A DNA stretch of 64,000 bases, taken from assembly GCF_003999975.1 (NCBI RefSeq), contig NZ_RJAC01000021.1, forward strand, positions 109,213 to 173,212, read 5' to 3'. The notes beneath the pieces are model-generated. The model had not been told where the DNA came from. It did no database searches and saw only the letters and a program-made list of their open reading frames with translations. This DNA is from Actinoplanes solisilvae (lineage in GTDB: Bacteria; Actinomycetota; Actinomycetes; Mycobacteriales; Micromonosporaceae). A program made the translations under genes and the position numbers. Below are positions 7,420 through 16,545 of this stretch, piece by piece (positions within the stretch are counted from its first letter, which is position 1; each line of letters starts with the position of its first letter).

Positions 7420-9318
7420 ATGCCTACTTCCGACTGGACCGGTCGCGGCGGCACGCCCGCCGCCCCCTCGCAGGGCCGTTTCCGACCCCTCGGCCTGCGC
7501 GAGGTCGTCCTGCGCGAGCCTGGATTCTGGGGCCACCACCAGGACGTCAACCGGCAGGCCTCCCTCGACCACATCGAGCACTGGCTCACCAAGTCCGGCT
7601 GGCTCGGCAACTTCACCTCCGCACCCGAACAGCGGCAGGGACGCGAGTTCTCGGACACCGAGGTCTACAAGTTCCTCGAGGCCTTGGCCTGGGAGTACGG
7701 CCGCACGGGCGACCCGGCGATCGACGAGCGGTTCCGGGCGATCGCGGGACAGGTCGCGGCGGCCCAGCAGCCGGACGGCTACCTGAACACCAACTTCGGG
7801 CGTACGGGACAGCCGTCGCGCTACAGCGATCTGGAATGGGGGCACGAGCTCTACTCGTACGGGCATCTGATTCAGGCCGCCGTAGCCCGAGCCCGGACGT
7901 ACGGCCGGGACGAACTGGTCGACGTAGCCGTGCGCGCGGCGGATCACCTGTGTGACGTGTTCGGTGCGGGTGGCATCGAGTCGGTGTGCGGGCATGCCGA
8001 GGTCGAGCCCGCGCTGGTCGAGCTCTATCGCGTCACGGGCGATCCGCGCTACCTCGAGCAGGCGCGGCTGTTCATCGAGCGGCGCGGGCGGCAGACCCTC
8101 GGCGACATCGAGTTCGGCCGCGCCTACTTCCAGGACGACCTGCCCCTGCGGGACGCGACCGTGTTGCGCGGGCATGCCGTACGGGCCATGTATCTGTCCT
8201 CGGGCGCGGTCGATGTGGCCGTGGAGACCGGCGATCCGACGCTGCTCGACGCGGTGGCGAAGCAATGGCGCACCACGGTCGCCCGCCGCGTCTACCTGAC
8301 CGGGGGTGTCGGCGCCCGGCACCAGGACGAGGCGTTCGGCGACGACTTCGTGCTCCCGCCCGATCGGGCGTACTCGGAGACCTGCGCCAGTGTCGGGTCG
8401 GTCATGCTGGCGTGGCGGCTGCTGCTCGCGCAGGGCGACGCCCGGTACGCCGACCTGATCGAGCGCACCCTGTTCAACGTCATCGCGACGTCGCCGGCCG
8501 ACGACGGCAAACGCTTCTTCTACACCAACACGCTGCACCAGCGGACCCTCGGCGTGCTCCCGCCGGCCGACGAGATGGTGCCGCGCGCCTCGTCGAACCT
8601 GCGCGCGCCGTGGTTCACGGTCTCGTGCTGCCCGACCAACCTGGCCCGCACGTTCGCGTCGCTCGCCACCTATCTGGCCACGGCCGACGACGGCGGCATT
8701 CAGATTCACCAGTACGCCGCCGCGTCGCTCGACGTCACCCTGTCGGACGACCGCCACGTCCTGCTCGACGTCGACACGTCCTACCCGGCGAGCGGGCAGA
8801 TCACGATCCGCGTACGCCGCGCGCCCGACACACCGTGGACGCTGACGTTGCGCATTCCCCCATGGGCGGCGGGGGCCACGATCTCGGCGGGGGGAGTGGT
8901 GCAGGAGGCCACGCCCGGGTGGATCAGCATCAGGCACGGGCTCGACGAGGGGGACACGGTCTTCCTGCACCTGCCGGTCGAGCCGCGGCTGACGTTCCCC
9001 GATCCGCGCGTGGATGCCGTACGCGGGTCAGTGGCGGTGGAACGAGGACCGGTCGTCTACTGTGCCGAGTCGGTCGACCTGCCCGCGGGTGTTTCGGTCG
9101 ACGCGTTGCAGCTGGACCCGTCGCAGCCGTTGACCGACGACGGGTCCGGGGCGGTGACAGCGTCGTGCCGGATTCTGGCACCGATCGACGGCGACTGGCC
9201 GTATGCGTCGAACCCCCCGGAACCGGTCTTCGACAAGACGACCGTCACGCTGCGGCCCTACCACTCCTGGGCGTCACGCGGGCCCTCGACCATGCGGGTG
9301 TGGTTGCCGCTGGCGTGA
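7420..9318 (+). CDS. Glycoside hydrolase family 127, probable beta-L-arabinofuranosidase
   Basis: A 632-residue cytoplasmic enzyme (no signal peptide). It matches GH127 along its length: GYLNTNFG, HELYSYGHLIQAAVA, the YSETCASVG block with Glu320 and Cys322, and SCCPTNLAR with Cys403 and Cys404. In characterised GH127 enzymes a glutamate and three cysteines bind zinc, and one cysteine of the CC pair is the nucleophile; all of these positions are present. The enzyme would split beta-L-arabinofuranosides taken up by the preceding transporter, such as those on plant extensins. Family is sure; the exact linkage is inferred. Confidence 0.92.
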   Translation: MPTSDWTGRGGTPAAPSQGRFRPLGLREVVLREPGFWGHHQDVNRQASLDHIEHWLTKSGWLGNFTSAPEQRQGREFSDTEVYKFLEALAWEYGRTGDPAIDERFRAIAGQVAAAQQPDGYLNTNFGRTGQPSRYSDLEWGHELYSYGHLIQAAVARARTYGRDELVDVAVRAADHLCDVFGAGGIESVCGHAEVEPALVELYRVTGDPRYLEQARLFIERRGRQTLGDIEFGRAYFQDDLPLRDATVLRGHAVRAMYLSSGAVDVAVETGDPTLLDAVAKQWRTTVARRVYLTGGVGARHQDEAFGDDFVLPPDRAYSETCASVGSVMLAWRLLLAQGDARYADLIERTLFNVIATSPADDGKRFFYTNTLHQRTLGVLPPADEMVPRASSNLRAPWFTVSCCPTNLARTFASLATYLATADDGGIQIHQYAAASLDVTLSDDRHVLLDVDTSYPASGQITIRVRRAPDTPWTLTLRIPPWAAGATISAGGVVQEATPGWISIRHGLDEGDTVFLHLPVEPRLTFPDPRVDAVRGSVAVERGPVVYCAESVDLPAGVSVDALQLDPSQPLTDDGSGAVTASCRILAPIDGDWPYASNPPEPVFDKTTVTLRPYHSWASRGPSTMRVWLPLA

Positions 9319-9330
9319 AGCCTCTTGCGC

Positions 9331-10206
9331 TCAGAGCTTCTTGTGCGCGGCGAAGAAGGCCCACAGGAGGTCGGTGGCCACGATCGGCGCGTCGGGGATG
9401 GCCATCGGGCCCTTCTTCGCGCCCGGCCAGGAATGGCCCATGTCGGTGACGACGTAGACCTCCACGTCCGAGCCGTCGGCACACTTGGCCTTGGAGCGCG
9501 TGAAGCCCTTGCCCTTCGTCTCCACCGGCTTGCAGTCGAGGCGTTCGCGCCACTTGGTCAGGCCGGCCTGGAAGGTGTCGTAGTACTGGTCGTTGGCGCC
9601 GACGATGGTCAGCACTGAGACGGGCTCCTTCGGCACGAAGTCGGACTTGTCGGCCAGCGGGCCGCCGAGGCCGCCGCTGACCGGTCCGACCGCGGCGAAA
9701 ACCCCGGACGCCTCGACCGCGGCGCGGAAGCTCATGTCGGCGCCGTTCGAGATGCCGGTGGCGTAGATCCGGTCAGGGTCGACCTTCCAGTCGGCGACCA
9801 GCTTCTCGGTCAGCGCCTTGAGGAAGCCGACGTCGTCCTCGGCGCCGCAGCAGATCAGCGCGTTGAACGCGGCCGACACCCCGTCGGGGTAGGCGACCAG
9901 GAAGCCGTGCTTGTCGGCCTTGGCGTCCATCTCGATCATGTCGCGCAGGGCGGCGCCGTCACCCGGGAAGAAGTGCATGGCGACCACCAGAGGCACCGGC
10001 TTGTCCCCGGTGTAGCCGGGCGGGGCGTGCAGCAGGAAGGTACGTTTCTGGCCGCCGAAGTCGAGCGTCATCTTGTGATCGCCCGCCGCCGGTTTCTGCG
10101 CTGCCTCCTGTGTCGTCGGAGCCGCCGGGGCCTCCGGCGGCTCCCCGTTGCCGCCGCACGCCGCCAGCAACAGCAGGGCGCTCATGATCACGACCGTACG
10201 CCGCAC
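9331..10206 (-). CDS. Secreted lipoprotein esterase, PHB depolymerase/feruloyl esterase-like
   Basis: A 291-residue protein starting at GTG 10206 with GGGGGA upstream; the longer open frame upstream is not coding-like. The N-terminus RRTVVIMSALLLLAAC is a lipoprotein signal with the lipobox cysteine. The alpha/beta-hydrolase core follows: RTFLLHAPPGYTGDKPVPLV, a nucleophile elbow ATGISNGADMS (GxSxG), LTIVGANDQYYDT (acid) and TDMGHSWPGAKKG (histidine). This arrangement matches LpqC/poly(3-hydroxybutyrate) depolymerase-type esterases, which include feruloyl and acetylxylan esterases. It is convergent with the GH127 gene. The ester substrate is not determined. Confidence 0.85.
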   Translation of the reverse strand: MRRTVVIMSALLLLAACGGNGEPPEAPAAPTTQEAAQKPAAGDHKMTLDFGGQKRTFLLHAPPGYTGDKPVPLVVAMHFFPGDGAALRDMIEMDAKADKHGFLVAYPDGVSAAFNALICCGAEDDVGFLKALTEKLVADWKVDPDRIYATGISNGADMSFRAAVEASGVFAAVGPVSGGLGGPLADKSDFVPKEPVSVLTIVGANDQYYDTFQAGLTKWRERLDCKPVETKGKGFTRSKAKCADGSDVEVYVVTDMGHSWPGAKKGPMAIPDAPIVATDLLWAFFAAHKKL

Positions 10207-10310
10207 GGTTGTCCCCCGTCTCTCTCGACCGCCATCCCTGGAGGGTCGGTGATCAGCTTCCGGGCGGTCAACGGTTTCGGCCCCGGCCGAAATGCTGGCA
10301 AGCTGACCTG

Positions 10311-11261
10311 ATGTTGCGTCTGTGGCTGAGCCCCGCGGACCTCGCGCGGATCCGCTTCGCCGACCGGCTGCACCCGGCCGGCACGGTTCTGCTGGCGAGC
10401 CAGGCCCTGCGCCAACCGTCCGTGGCGGCCTCACTGCCGACGCTGGCCCGCCGGGTCACATCGTCGCTGCCGGTGGTGCGGCCGCTGCATCATCTGACCC
10501 CGGCCGAAGGCTTCGTGCCCGACTTCCTGACCCCCCTCACCGGCGGCTCCTCGATCGACGGCGGCCTGGCCGCGATCCGCGCCACCCCCGCACGCCGGAT
10601 CCGGGCCGAGGTGACCTCGGCGTACGGTCGCGTCGCGGTGACCCACGCCCGCCGCCGGTTCGCCGACGCCGACCCCGAGGTCCTCTCCGCGCTGCTCACC
10701 GCCATGCGCTCGTTCTTCGACCAGGTGCTCGCCCCGGACTGGGCCGCGCTGAACCGCACCCACCGCCGCATCGTCAGCGAGGCCGCGAACCACTACACGT
10801 TCTCGGGTGCTGACGGTGTCCTGGCGAACCTGCACTCGTCCATCCGCTGGCGGGCACCCGTACTCGAGGTCGACACCTGGCAGGACGGCGAGGTGCGGCT
10901 CGGCGGCCACGGCCTGATCCTGCTGCCCTCGGTCTTCGCCGGCCCCCGCCCCCGGGTGCTGGTCGTGCCGGAACGCGCCGCGCTGGTGGTCCATCCCGTC
11001 CCGCCGATCCCGGTCTTGTCACCCGAGACCGACCCCCTGGCCGGGCTGCTCGGCCGCACCCGCAGCGCGGTGCTGCACCACGCGGCGCGTCCCGGACGCC
11101 ACACCACCTCGACGATCGCCCGGCAGGTCGGCATCAGCGTGTCATCTTCGTCGGAGCACCTGTCCGCTCTGCGGGCCGCCGGCCTGGTCTCGAGTCGTCG
11201 CGACGGTGGCGCCATCGTCCACAGCGTCACCGCCCTCTGCCGCGACCTGGTCAACCCATAA
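10311..11261 (+). CDS. ArsR-family winged-helix regulator with long N-terminal domain
   Basis: A 316-residue protein from ATG 10311. The C-terminal ~80 residues hold a winged helix: TRSAVLHHAARPGRHTTSTI, then ARQVGISVSSSSEHLSALRA (recognition helix), then AGLVSSRRDGGAIVHSVT (wing). The N-terminal two thirds resemble the DUF5937-type region of actinobacterial ArsR-like regulators. None of the metal-binding cysteine motifs of classical ArsR is present. Divergent from the esterase gene (104 bp), which it might control; target unknown. Confidence 0.85.
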   Translation: MLRLWLSPADLARIRFADRLHPAGTVLLASQALRQPSVAASLPTLARRVTSSLPVVRPLHHLTPAEGFVPDFLTPLTGGSSIDGGLAAIRATPARRIRAEVTSAYGRVAVTHARRRFADADPEVLSALLTAMRSFFDQVLAPDWAALNRTHRRIVSEAANHYTFSGADGVLANLHSSIRWRAPVLEVDTWQDGEVRLGGHGLILLPSVFAGPRPRVLVVPERAALVVHPVPPIPVLSPETDPLAGLLGRTRSAVLHHAARPGRHTTSTIARQVGISVSSSSEHLSALRAAGLVSSRRDGGAIVHSVTALCRDLVNP

Positions 11262-11301
11262 TCGCTTGTACGTTTTCACGGTCGCGGGCAACCATGTCGG
11301 G

Positions 11302-12207
11302 GTGCGCCGAACGCCGTTGCAGGGCGGGCTGCCGCCTTCTGGCCCGGTGGCCGGCCCGGTGCTGGAGATCGCCTGCGACGAATCGGGCTTCTCGGGCACG
11401 AACCTGCTGCGCTCGGACGCCCCGGTCATCACCCACGCCAGCGTCGACCTGACCGTCGACGAGGCCGCGACCCTGATCGCGTCCCTCCGGCTGCCCCCGC
11501 ACGAGCTCAAGTCCGGCCCGTTCCTGCGCCGAGCGGGCGACCCGCTCCCGGCCCTGCTGACCGCGCTGCGAGGCCGAGCCCACGTCCACCTGATCGACAA
11601 GCGCTACTTCGTGGCCACCCGCATCGTCGACCTGCTGCTGACCGCCCCGACCTACGCCGCCGGCACCAGCCTGACGCCGCAGCACCGGGCCGTCGCGCTT
11701 GCGCTTCTTCGCGGCGGCGACCAATTCCTGGACGCTTTCGTCGACCTGGTCCGACCCAAACGCCGGCCGCCGTTGGACGTAGCCCTGGCCCGCCTCTTCC
11801 GCCTGCGCGACTCGCTGGCCCGCGCCGAACTGGACGGTCTCGACCCGGCCCACGTGCGCTCGATCGTGACCCGCCTCGACAACGACGACCGCTCGATCCC
11901 GCCACCCCTCGAACCGCTGCTACCCGCCCTGGCCGAGACGGTCCTCTTCTGGAGCCGAGGCACCCGCCCGATCCACGTGGTCCACGACGAGCAGAGCGCC
12001 CTGACCGCCGACCGCCTGACCCGCCTGCAACAGGTGCTGCACAGCGCCGGCCGCCCCCTGCTGACCGGCCTGACAATGGTCGACTCCCGAGACGACCCCC
12101 GAGTCCAACTGGCCGACCTGCTAGCCGGCATCGCCCGCCGCCGCCCCGAGTCAGTCACGGCGTTGTCGTCCACGACATCCCCGGCCGTGGACCTCGCCCC
12201 CCGGTGA
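11302..12207 (+). CDS. DUF3800-like protein (RNase H-like fold)
   Basis: About 301 residues. The N-terminal EIACDESGFSG corresponds to the DESG strand of DUF3800 proteins and the C-terminal DSRDDPRVQLADLLAG to their LQLADLxAG motif; both carry acidic residues expected at an RNase H-like active site. Some DUF3800 proteins belong to phage-defence or mobile loci, others are housekeeping. The start is uncertain: GTG 11302 lacks a clear ribosome site, and TTG 11266 is an alternative. It follows the ArsR gene closely on the same strand. Confidence 0.65.
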   Translation: MRRTPLQGGLPPSGPVAGPVLEIACDESGFSGTNLLRSDAPVITHASVDLTVDEAATLIASLRLPPHELKSGPFLRRAGDPLPALLTALRGRAHVHLIDKRYFVATRIVDLLLTAPTYAAGTSLTPQHRAVALALLRGGDQFLDAFVDLVRPKRRPPLDVALARLFRLRDSLARAELDGLDPAHVRSIVTRLDNDDRSIPPPLEPLLPALAETVLFWSRGTRPIHVVHDEQSALTADRLTRLQQVLHSAGRPLLTGLTMVDSRDDPRVQLADLLAGIARRRPESVTALSSTTSPAVDLAPR

Positions 12208-12407
12208 CCTCCTGTTCCGGCTCGGGGAGCCGCGCAACCGCAACCGGCGGCACCGCGCGGCACCACGACGCCGGCCTGCCTGGAAAGTCTCAGTGACCAC
12301 CGTGCCGCTGTGACCGGCCACGGGAAGCGGATGCCCGACCCGGGGGAATCTCCGACCCGGGATAGCTGAGGGCAGAAATCCGCGGCGAAGCTCTCTAGCA
12401 TGGCCGC

Positions 12408-13532
12408 GTGTCAGCGGATTCTTGGCGGACCTTCCGATCGGTTCGTGACGCGCGGGAGCCCAGCGGTGGCATCACCGTCGACTTCGGGGGCGGCCCGCGC
12501 GAGATGGTGCCCGGCGCGCGGGTGCTCAACCTGAGGCCGGCCGGCGGGCTGGTGCCGAGTGTGGGGCCGGTCGACTGGACGCAGCTCGATCTGCTGCCCG
12601 ACTGCCTGACGGTGTACTGGTCGGGCCCCGATCGCGGGATCAGCGACGCCGTCAGCGCCCGCCCCGGCATCCGTTTCCTCTATTGGAGCGACGCCGAAGG
12701 TGACCTTGATCTTCGGCGGACCCACCTGGGCACCGTGCGTCTCGACGGCGTTCGCCTCCGTAGCGTGCGGCTGCCCCAGGGCATCGAGACTTTACTTCTG
12801 TTCGAACCGCCGGACGGCCTGCGAGTCGATGCGCCGAGCGAGGGCGCCGACCTGGAGCTGCGCCTGTTCCAGCACGGCGCGCGGGTCGAGATTCCCGCCG
12901 GGCTGCGCCGCACGTCGAAGATCTGGATCAGCGTCGGCGGCGAGTTCTCCGCCGCCGCGCTGGCGACCCTGGCCGAGTTGCGCGACCTGAGGCTGACCTT
13001 CGACGCCACGCCGGGCGTCATCACCGAGCCGGCACGCCTCAGCGAGCACCCCCACCTGCACAGGCTGGAACTCGGCGACGCGTACGGCCTGGACCCAGCG
13101 TCGCTGCCGGTCCTGCCCCAGCTGCGCAGCCTGGTGCTGGAGGGCGCTCGCCGGACCACGGCCGTGAGGTTGCGGGGCCGGTTCCGGGGGAGCCCGACAG
13201 CGGTGTCCGCGCGGCGCACGAAATCCGAGTCGTGGCTGGCCGAGCATCTCGACAACCCGTTCCGCGACTGGGTGGAGGAGTCCCCGGCGTTCGGCCGGGC
13301 CGCCTGCGCCGCGTACACCCGGGCCCGGCGGGCGATCGACGCCGCCCCGCCGGACGGGTTGCGGGCGGTGGAGCAGGCGCTCGGCGATTTCGTGGCCGAT
13401 CTGAACGCCATCAGCGAAGATATCGACACCGTCTACCGGGAGCACGCCTGGACCGTCTGCACCGAGCTCGCCGCCGGTCTGATCCCCGTGGCGCGGGTGC
13501 GCGAGTGGTTCGATCGCGACCGCCGGTTCTGA
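12408..13532 (+). CDS. Hypothetical protein with LRR-like strand repeats
   Basis: A 374-residue soluble protein. The middle part alternates short strands and leucine-rich turns (LGTVRLDGVRLRSVRLP, LAELRDLRLTF, HLHRLELGDA, LPQLRSLVLEGA), suggesting an irregular leucine-rich solenoid. The C-terminal ~90 residues are helical (FRDWVEESPAFGRAACAA, LRAVEQALGDFVADLNAIS). No enzyme motif is visible. CTAGCAT ends 7 nt before the GTG, so transcription is probably leaderless from its own promoter. The 200 bp upstream hold nothing else that I can identify. Confidence 0.75.
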   Translation: MSADSWRTFRSVRDAREPSGGITVDFGGGPREMVPGARVLNLRPAGGLVPSVGPVDWTQLDLLPDCLTVYWSGPDRGISDAVSARPGIRFLYWSDAEGDLDLRRTHLGTVRLDGVRLRSVRLPQGIETLLLFEPPDGLRVDAPSEGADLELRLFQHGARVEIPAGLRRTSKIWISVGGEFSAAALATLAELRDLRLTFDATPGVITEPARLSEHPHLHRLELGDAYGLDPASLPVLPQLRSLVLEGARRTTAVRLRGRFRGSPTAVSARRTKSESWLAEHLDNPFRDWVEESPAFGRAACAAYTRARRAIDAAPPDGLRAVEQALGDFVADLNAISEDIDTVYREHAWTVCTELAAGLIPVARVREWFDRDRRF

Positions 13533-13599
13533 TCACCGGGCTCGCCCGCGTTACAGTCCTCCCGTCTCGACACAGCGCGGCGCGAGCGGAGGAGCAAGA

Positions 13600-13899
13600 G
13601 TGCCCGACTGGCTCGCGGTGGTCACCGGCTGGATCTGTCTTCTGCTGGGATGTCTCGGGCTGTGGCGGGGCATCGGCCTGGTGCGGCCCGGCCGCACGGC
13701 CACCCAGGACTCCACCGCCACCCCCGGTGCGCTGGTGGTGGCCGAGGGCGGCGGACTGGCCCTGCTCGGCGTCGCTTTGCTGCTCGGTGGCTACTGGGTA
13801 TACCTGTTTGTGCCGGCAATGGTGCTGATGGCCGTCAGCACAGTGCATGCGATCAGCAGATGGCGCCGCCGCCGTTGTTCATCCCGCAGCTCGCGCTGA
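13600..13899 (+). CDS. Small membrane protein (99 aa)
   Basis: GTG start at 13600 behind GGAGGA. Three hydrophobic segments: residues about 4-24 (WLAVVTGWICLLLGCLGLW), 45-63 (ALVVAEGGGLALLGVALLL) and 65-85 (YWVYLFVPAMVLMAVSTV), then a basic RRRR tail that should be cytoplasmic. No family recognised. Confidence 0.7.
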   Translation: MPDWLAVVTGWICLLLGCLGLWRGIGLVRPGRTATQDSTATPGALVVAEGGGLALLGVALLLGGYWVYLFVPAMVLMAVSTVHAISRWRRRRCSSRSSR

Positions 13900-14041
13900 T
13901 ACACCGCTGCCCATGATGCGCGCGTACGGTTTGGCCATCGCCCACAGATGGCGATCCCCGACGCCGCCGCCGGGGGTGATCGGACATCGCCCGGTTCCAG
14001 ACCAGGTCGGCCTCGGCGAGGACGTATGTCACGGCCGCATC

Positions 14042-16498
14042 TTAAAGCCGGTCGAGGGAGTCGCGGCTCAGGTGGGAGGCCAGGTAGGGGCCGGTGACGC
14101 TGTGCGGGTCGGCTGCGACGGAAGCGGGGGTGCCTTGGGCGACTATGCGGCCGCCGTCGGGGCCGCCGGTGGGTCCCATGTCGATGATGTGGTCGGCTGC
14201 GGCCAGGACGTCCAGGTCGTGGTCGATCACGACTATGGTCGCACCGTCGGCCAGGAGACGATCGAAGACGCCTACCAGCGTACGGATGTCCAGCGGGTGC
14301 AGACCCGTCGAAGGCTCGTCCAGGACGTAGAGGACGTTGCGCTGGCTGCTGCGCAGGCGGGCCGCGATGCGCAGACGTTGGGACTCGCCGCCGGACAGGG
14401 ACGGGGTGGGTTCGCCCAGGCGCAGGTAGTCGAGTCCCACGTCGACGATCGGGCGCAGCGGCCGCGCGATCGCGGGCGTGTCCGCGTAGTGGTCGAGGGC
14501 TTCGCGGACGGTCAGTTCGAGGACGTCGCTGATCGTGAGGCCGTCGACCCGTACGACCGGGTTGGCGGGGTTGAACCGGTGGCCGTGACATGTCGGGCAG
14601 GTGACGTTGATGTCGGGCAGGTATTGCACGTCGAGGTCGATGGTGCCGAGCCCGCGGCAGGTCGGGCACTGGCCTTCCTTGGTGTTGAACGAGAAGTGGC
14701 CCGGGGTGAGGCCCGACGCCGCGGCGAAGTGGGCGCGAACAGCGTCGAAAGCGCCCGAGTAGGTGCTGGGAGTGCTGCGCGCGTTGAGCCCGATCGGGGT
14801 GGCGTCGATTTCGACGACCTGCCGCACGGAAGCGGGGTCGAGCGACGCGACGTGACCCGGCAGCGCAGCCCCACCCAGGGAAGCGCGCAGTGCGGGCACA
14901 AGGCTGTCGAGCACGAGCGCGGTCTTACCCGCCCCCGACGGCCCGGCCAGCGCGGTCAGCCGGTTGATCGGGAAGCGGGCCGTCACGTCGTGCAGGTTGT
15001 AGAGGTCCGAGACGGCGAGAAGAACCGATGTCGACGGCAGCGGCTGCGGCGGCCGGGTCACCGCCGGGCCGCCGGCCAGGAACGGGCCGATCAGCGACTT
15101 GCGGTTCTTGGCGATCTGGGAGGGCGTCCCCTCGGCCACGACCGTCCCGCCGAGCCGGCCTGCCCCGGGACCCATCTCGATGATCCAGTCGGCGGTGCGG
15201 ATCATGTCGAGGTCGTGCTCGACGACGACCACCGAGTTGCCGTTGCCGGCGAGCGCGCCGATCGTCTTGCGCAGACCCTCCACGTTGCTCGGGTGCAGGC
15301 CGACCGACGGTTCGTCGAGCACGTAGAGCATGCCGGTCGTGTTGGCCCGTACGGTCGAGGTCAGCTCGATGCGCTGCCGCTCGCCGGTTGACAGGGTCGA
15401 GCCGGCCCGGTCGAGGCCCAGGTAGCCGAGCCCGACGTCGAGCAGCGGGCCGATCGCCCCGGTCAGTTCGCCGACCAGCCCGGTGGTCATGCGCGACAGT
15501 TCGTCGGGCATGAGCGGCGGCAGCCCGTGGGCGAAGCCGAGCAGGTGGTCGAGGTCGAGGGCGCTGATCTCGCCGAGGCTGCGGCCGTCGAGCCGGGACC
15601 GCAGCGCTTTCGGGCTGAGCCGGGTGCCATGGCAGATCGGGCACGTGTGCGAATCCAGGAACTTGCTGTTCGAAGACTTCTCGGCCGCCGTGATGGCGTT
15701 GTCGTAGGTCACATTGAGCTGCACCTGCCGCCCGTTGCGTCCGGAAACTGTCACGATCTGCTTCACCGGCTCGCCGTGCAGGACCTGGTTCTTCTCGTCG
15801 CCGGTCAGGGAACGGTACGGCACGTCGAGCCGGACGCCCAGCTCACCCGCGGCGTACATGCTGAGCCGGCGGCCGCCCACGTTCCAGGAAAGCACGGCTC
15901 CTTCGGCGATCGTCTTGTCCTGGTCGGGGACCAGCAGCACCGGGTCGACCTCGAAGACCGTCCCGATGCCGCCGCAGCGCGGGCACGCGCCGATCGAGTT
16001 GAACGCGAACGACTCCGCGCCCGGGGCCTCGAACGCGATGCTGCACGTCGGGCAGTGGATCTCCATCGCCTGGGTGGCGATCGACGGTGGCACCTCGTGG
16101 CCGTTGGGACAGATGTGCGTCCCCAGCCGCGACATGATCAGCCGCAGCACATTGAGGACCTGGCTCATCGTGCCGACCGTGCTGCGCGGGCCGGGCACCG
16201 GCGGGCGCTGGCGTAATGCGAGGGCGGGCGGCAGGTGGTCGATGCGGTCGGCGTCGGGCCGTTCGGCCTGGGTGAGGCGCCTTCGGCTGTACGTGCTGAG
16301 GCCCTCGAGGAAGCGGTGCAGCCCTTCGGCGTACAACGTGCCCATCGCGAGCGACGTCTTGCCTGAGCCGGACACCCCGGCGACCACGACCGTACGCCAG
16401 AGGGGCACGTCGACATCGAGGTCGCGCAGGGTGTTGTGCCGGACGCCGCGGGCCTCGATGAACCGGGGCAGCGTGTCGGGCAGCGGCGGCAGCTTCAT
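14042..16498 (-). CDS. UvrA-like ABC protein (short UvrA paralogue)
   Basis: An 818-residue protein, shorter than UvrA (~950), with both ABC domains. First Walker A GVSGSGKTSL at residues 41-50, signature STGERQRIELT, Walker B YVLDEPSVGLHP. Second Walker A GPSGAGKTALVL, signature SLSGGESQRLRIA, Walker B YVLDEPSTGLHP. Zinc-module cysteines are kept (CPRCGGIG, CPICHGTRL, CPTCRGLG, CPTCHGHRFN). The shorter length suggests loss of part of the UvrB-binding region, as in the DrrC/UvrA2 class that gives tolerance to DNA-intercalating drugs. There is no biosynthetic cluster next to it, so the self-resistance role is only a possibility. Confidence 0.88.
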   Translation of the reverse strand: MKLPPLPDTLPRFIEARGVRHNTLRDLDVDVPLWRTVVVAGVSGSGKTSLAMGTLYAEGLHRFLEGLSTYSRRRLTQAERPDADRIDHLPPALALRQRPPVPGPRSTVGTMSQVLNVLRLIMSRLGTHICPNGHEVPPSIATQAMEIHCPTCSIAFEAPGAESFAFNSIGACPRCGGIGTVFEVDPVLLVPDQDKTIAEGAVLSWNVGGRRLSMYAAGELGVRLDVPYRSLTGDEKNQVLHGEPVKQIVTVSGRNGRQVQLNVTYDNAITAAEKSSNSKFLDSHTCPICHGTRLSPKALRSRLDGRSLGEISALDLDHLLGFAHGLPPLMPDELSRMTTGLVGELTGAIGPLLDVGLGYLGLDRAGSTLSTGERQRIELTSTVRANTTGMLYVLDEPSVGLHPSNVEGLRKTIGALAGNGNSVVVVEHDLDMIRTADWIIEMGPGAGRLGGTVVAEGTPSQIAKNRKSLIGPFLAGGPAVTRPPQPLPSTSVLLAVSDLYNLHDVTARFPINRLTALAGPSGAGKTALVLDSLVPALRASLGGAALPGHVASLDPASVRQVVEIDATPIGLNARSTPSTYSGAFDAVRAHFAAASGLTPGHFSFNTKEGQCPTCRGLGTIDLDVQYLPDINVTCPTCHGHRFNPANPVVRVDGLTISDVLELTVREALDHYADTPAIARPLRPIVDVGLDYLRLGEPTPSLSGGESQRLRIAARLRSSQRNVLYVLDEPSTGLHPLDIRTLVGVFDRLLADGATIVVIDHDLDVLAAADHIIDMGPTGGPDGGRIVAQGTPASVAADPHSVTGPYLASHLSRDSLDRL

Positions 16499-16545
16499 AG
16501 CTATCGGTCATAGCCGGTCCGGGCGGTGACGCGCAGTAGTTCCCG

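Noticed and set aside
5676..7658. 660-codon reverse open frame over the permease genes
   Set aside because: It is antisense to two clear permeases and the start of GH127. Its composition (runs of Gln, Glu, Arg, His) is typical of the mirrored frame of high-GC genes. No domain.
13847..15391. 514-codon forward frame over the UvrA-like gene
   Set aside because: Antisense to conserved Walker and zinc motifs of the UvrA-like protein; no ribosome site or domain.
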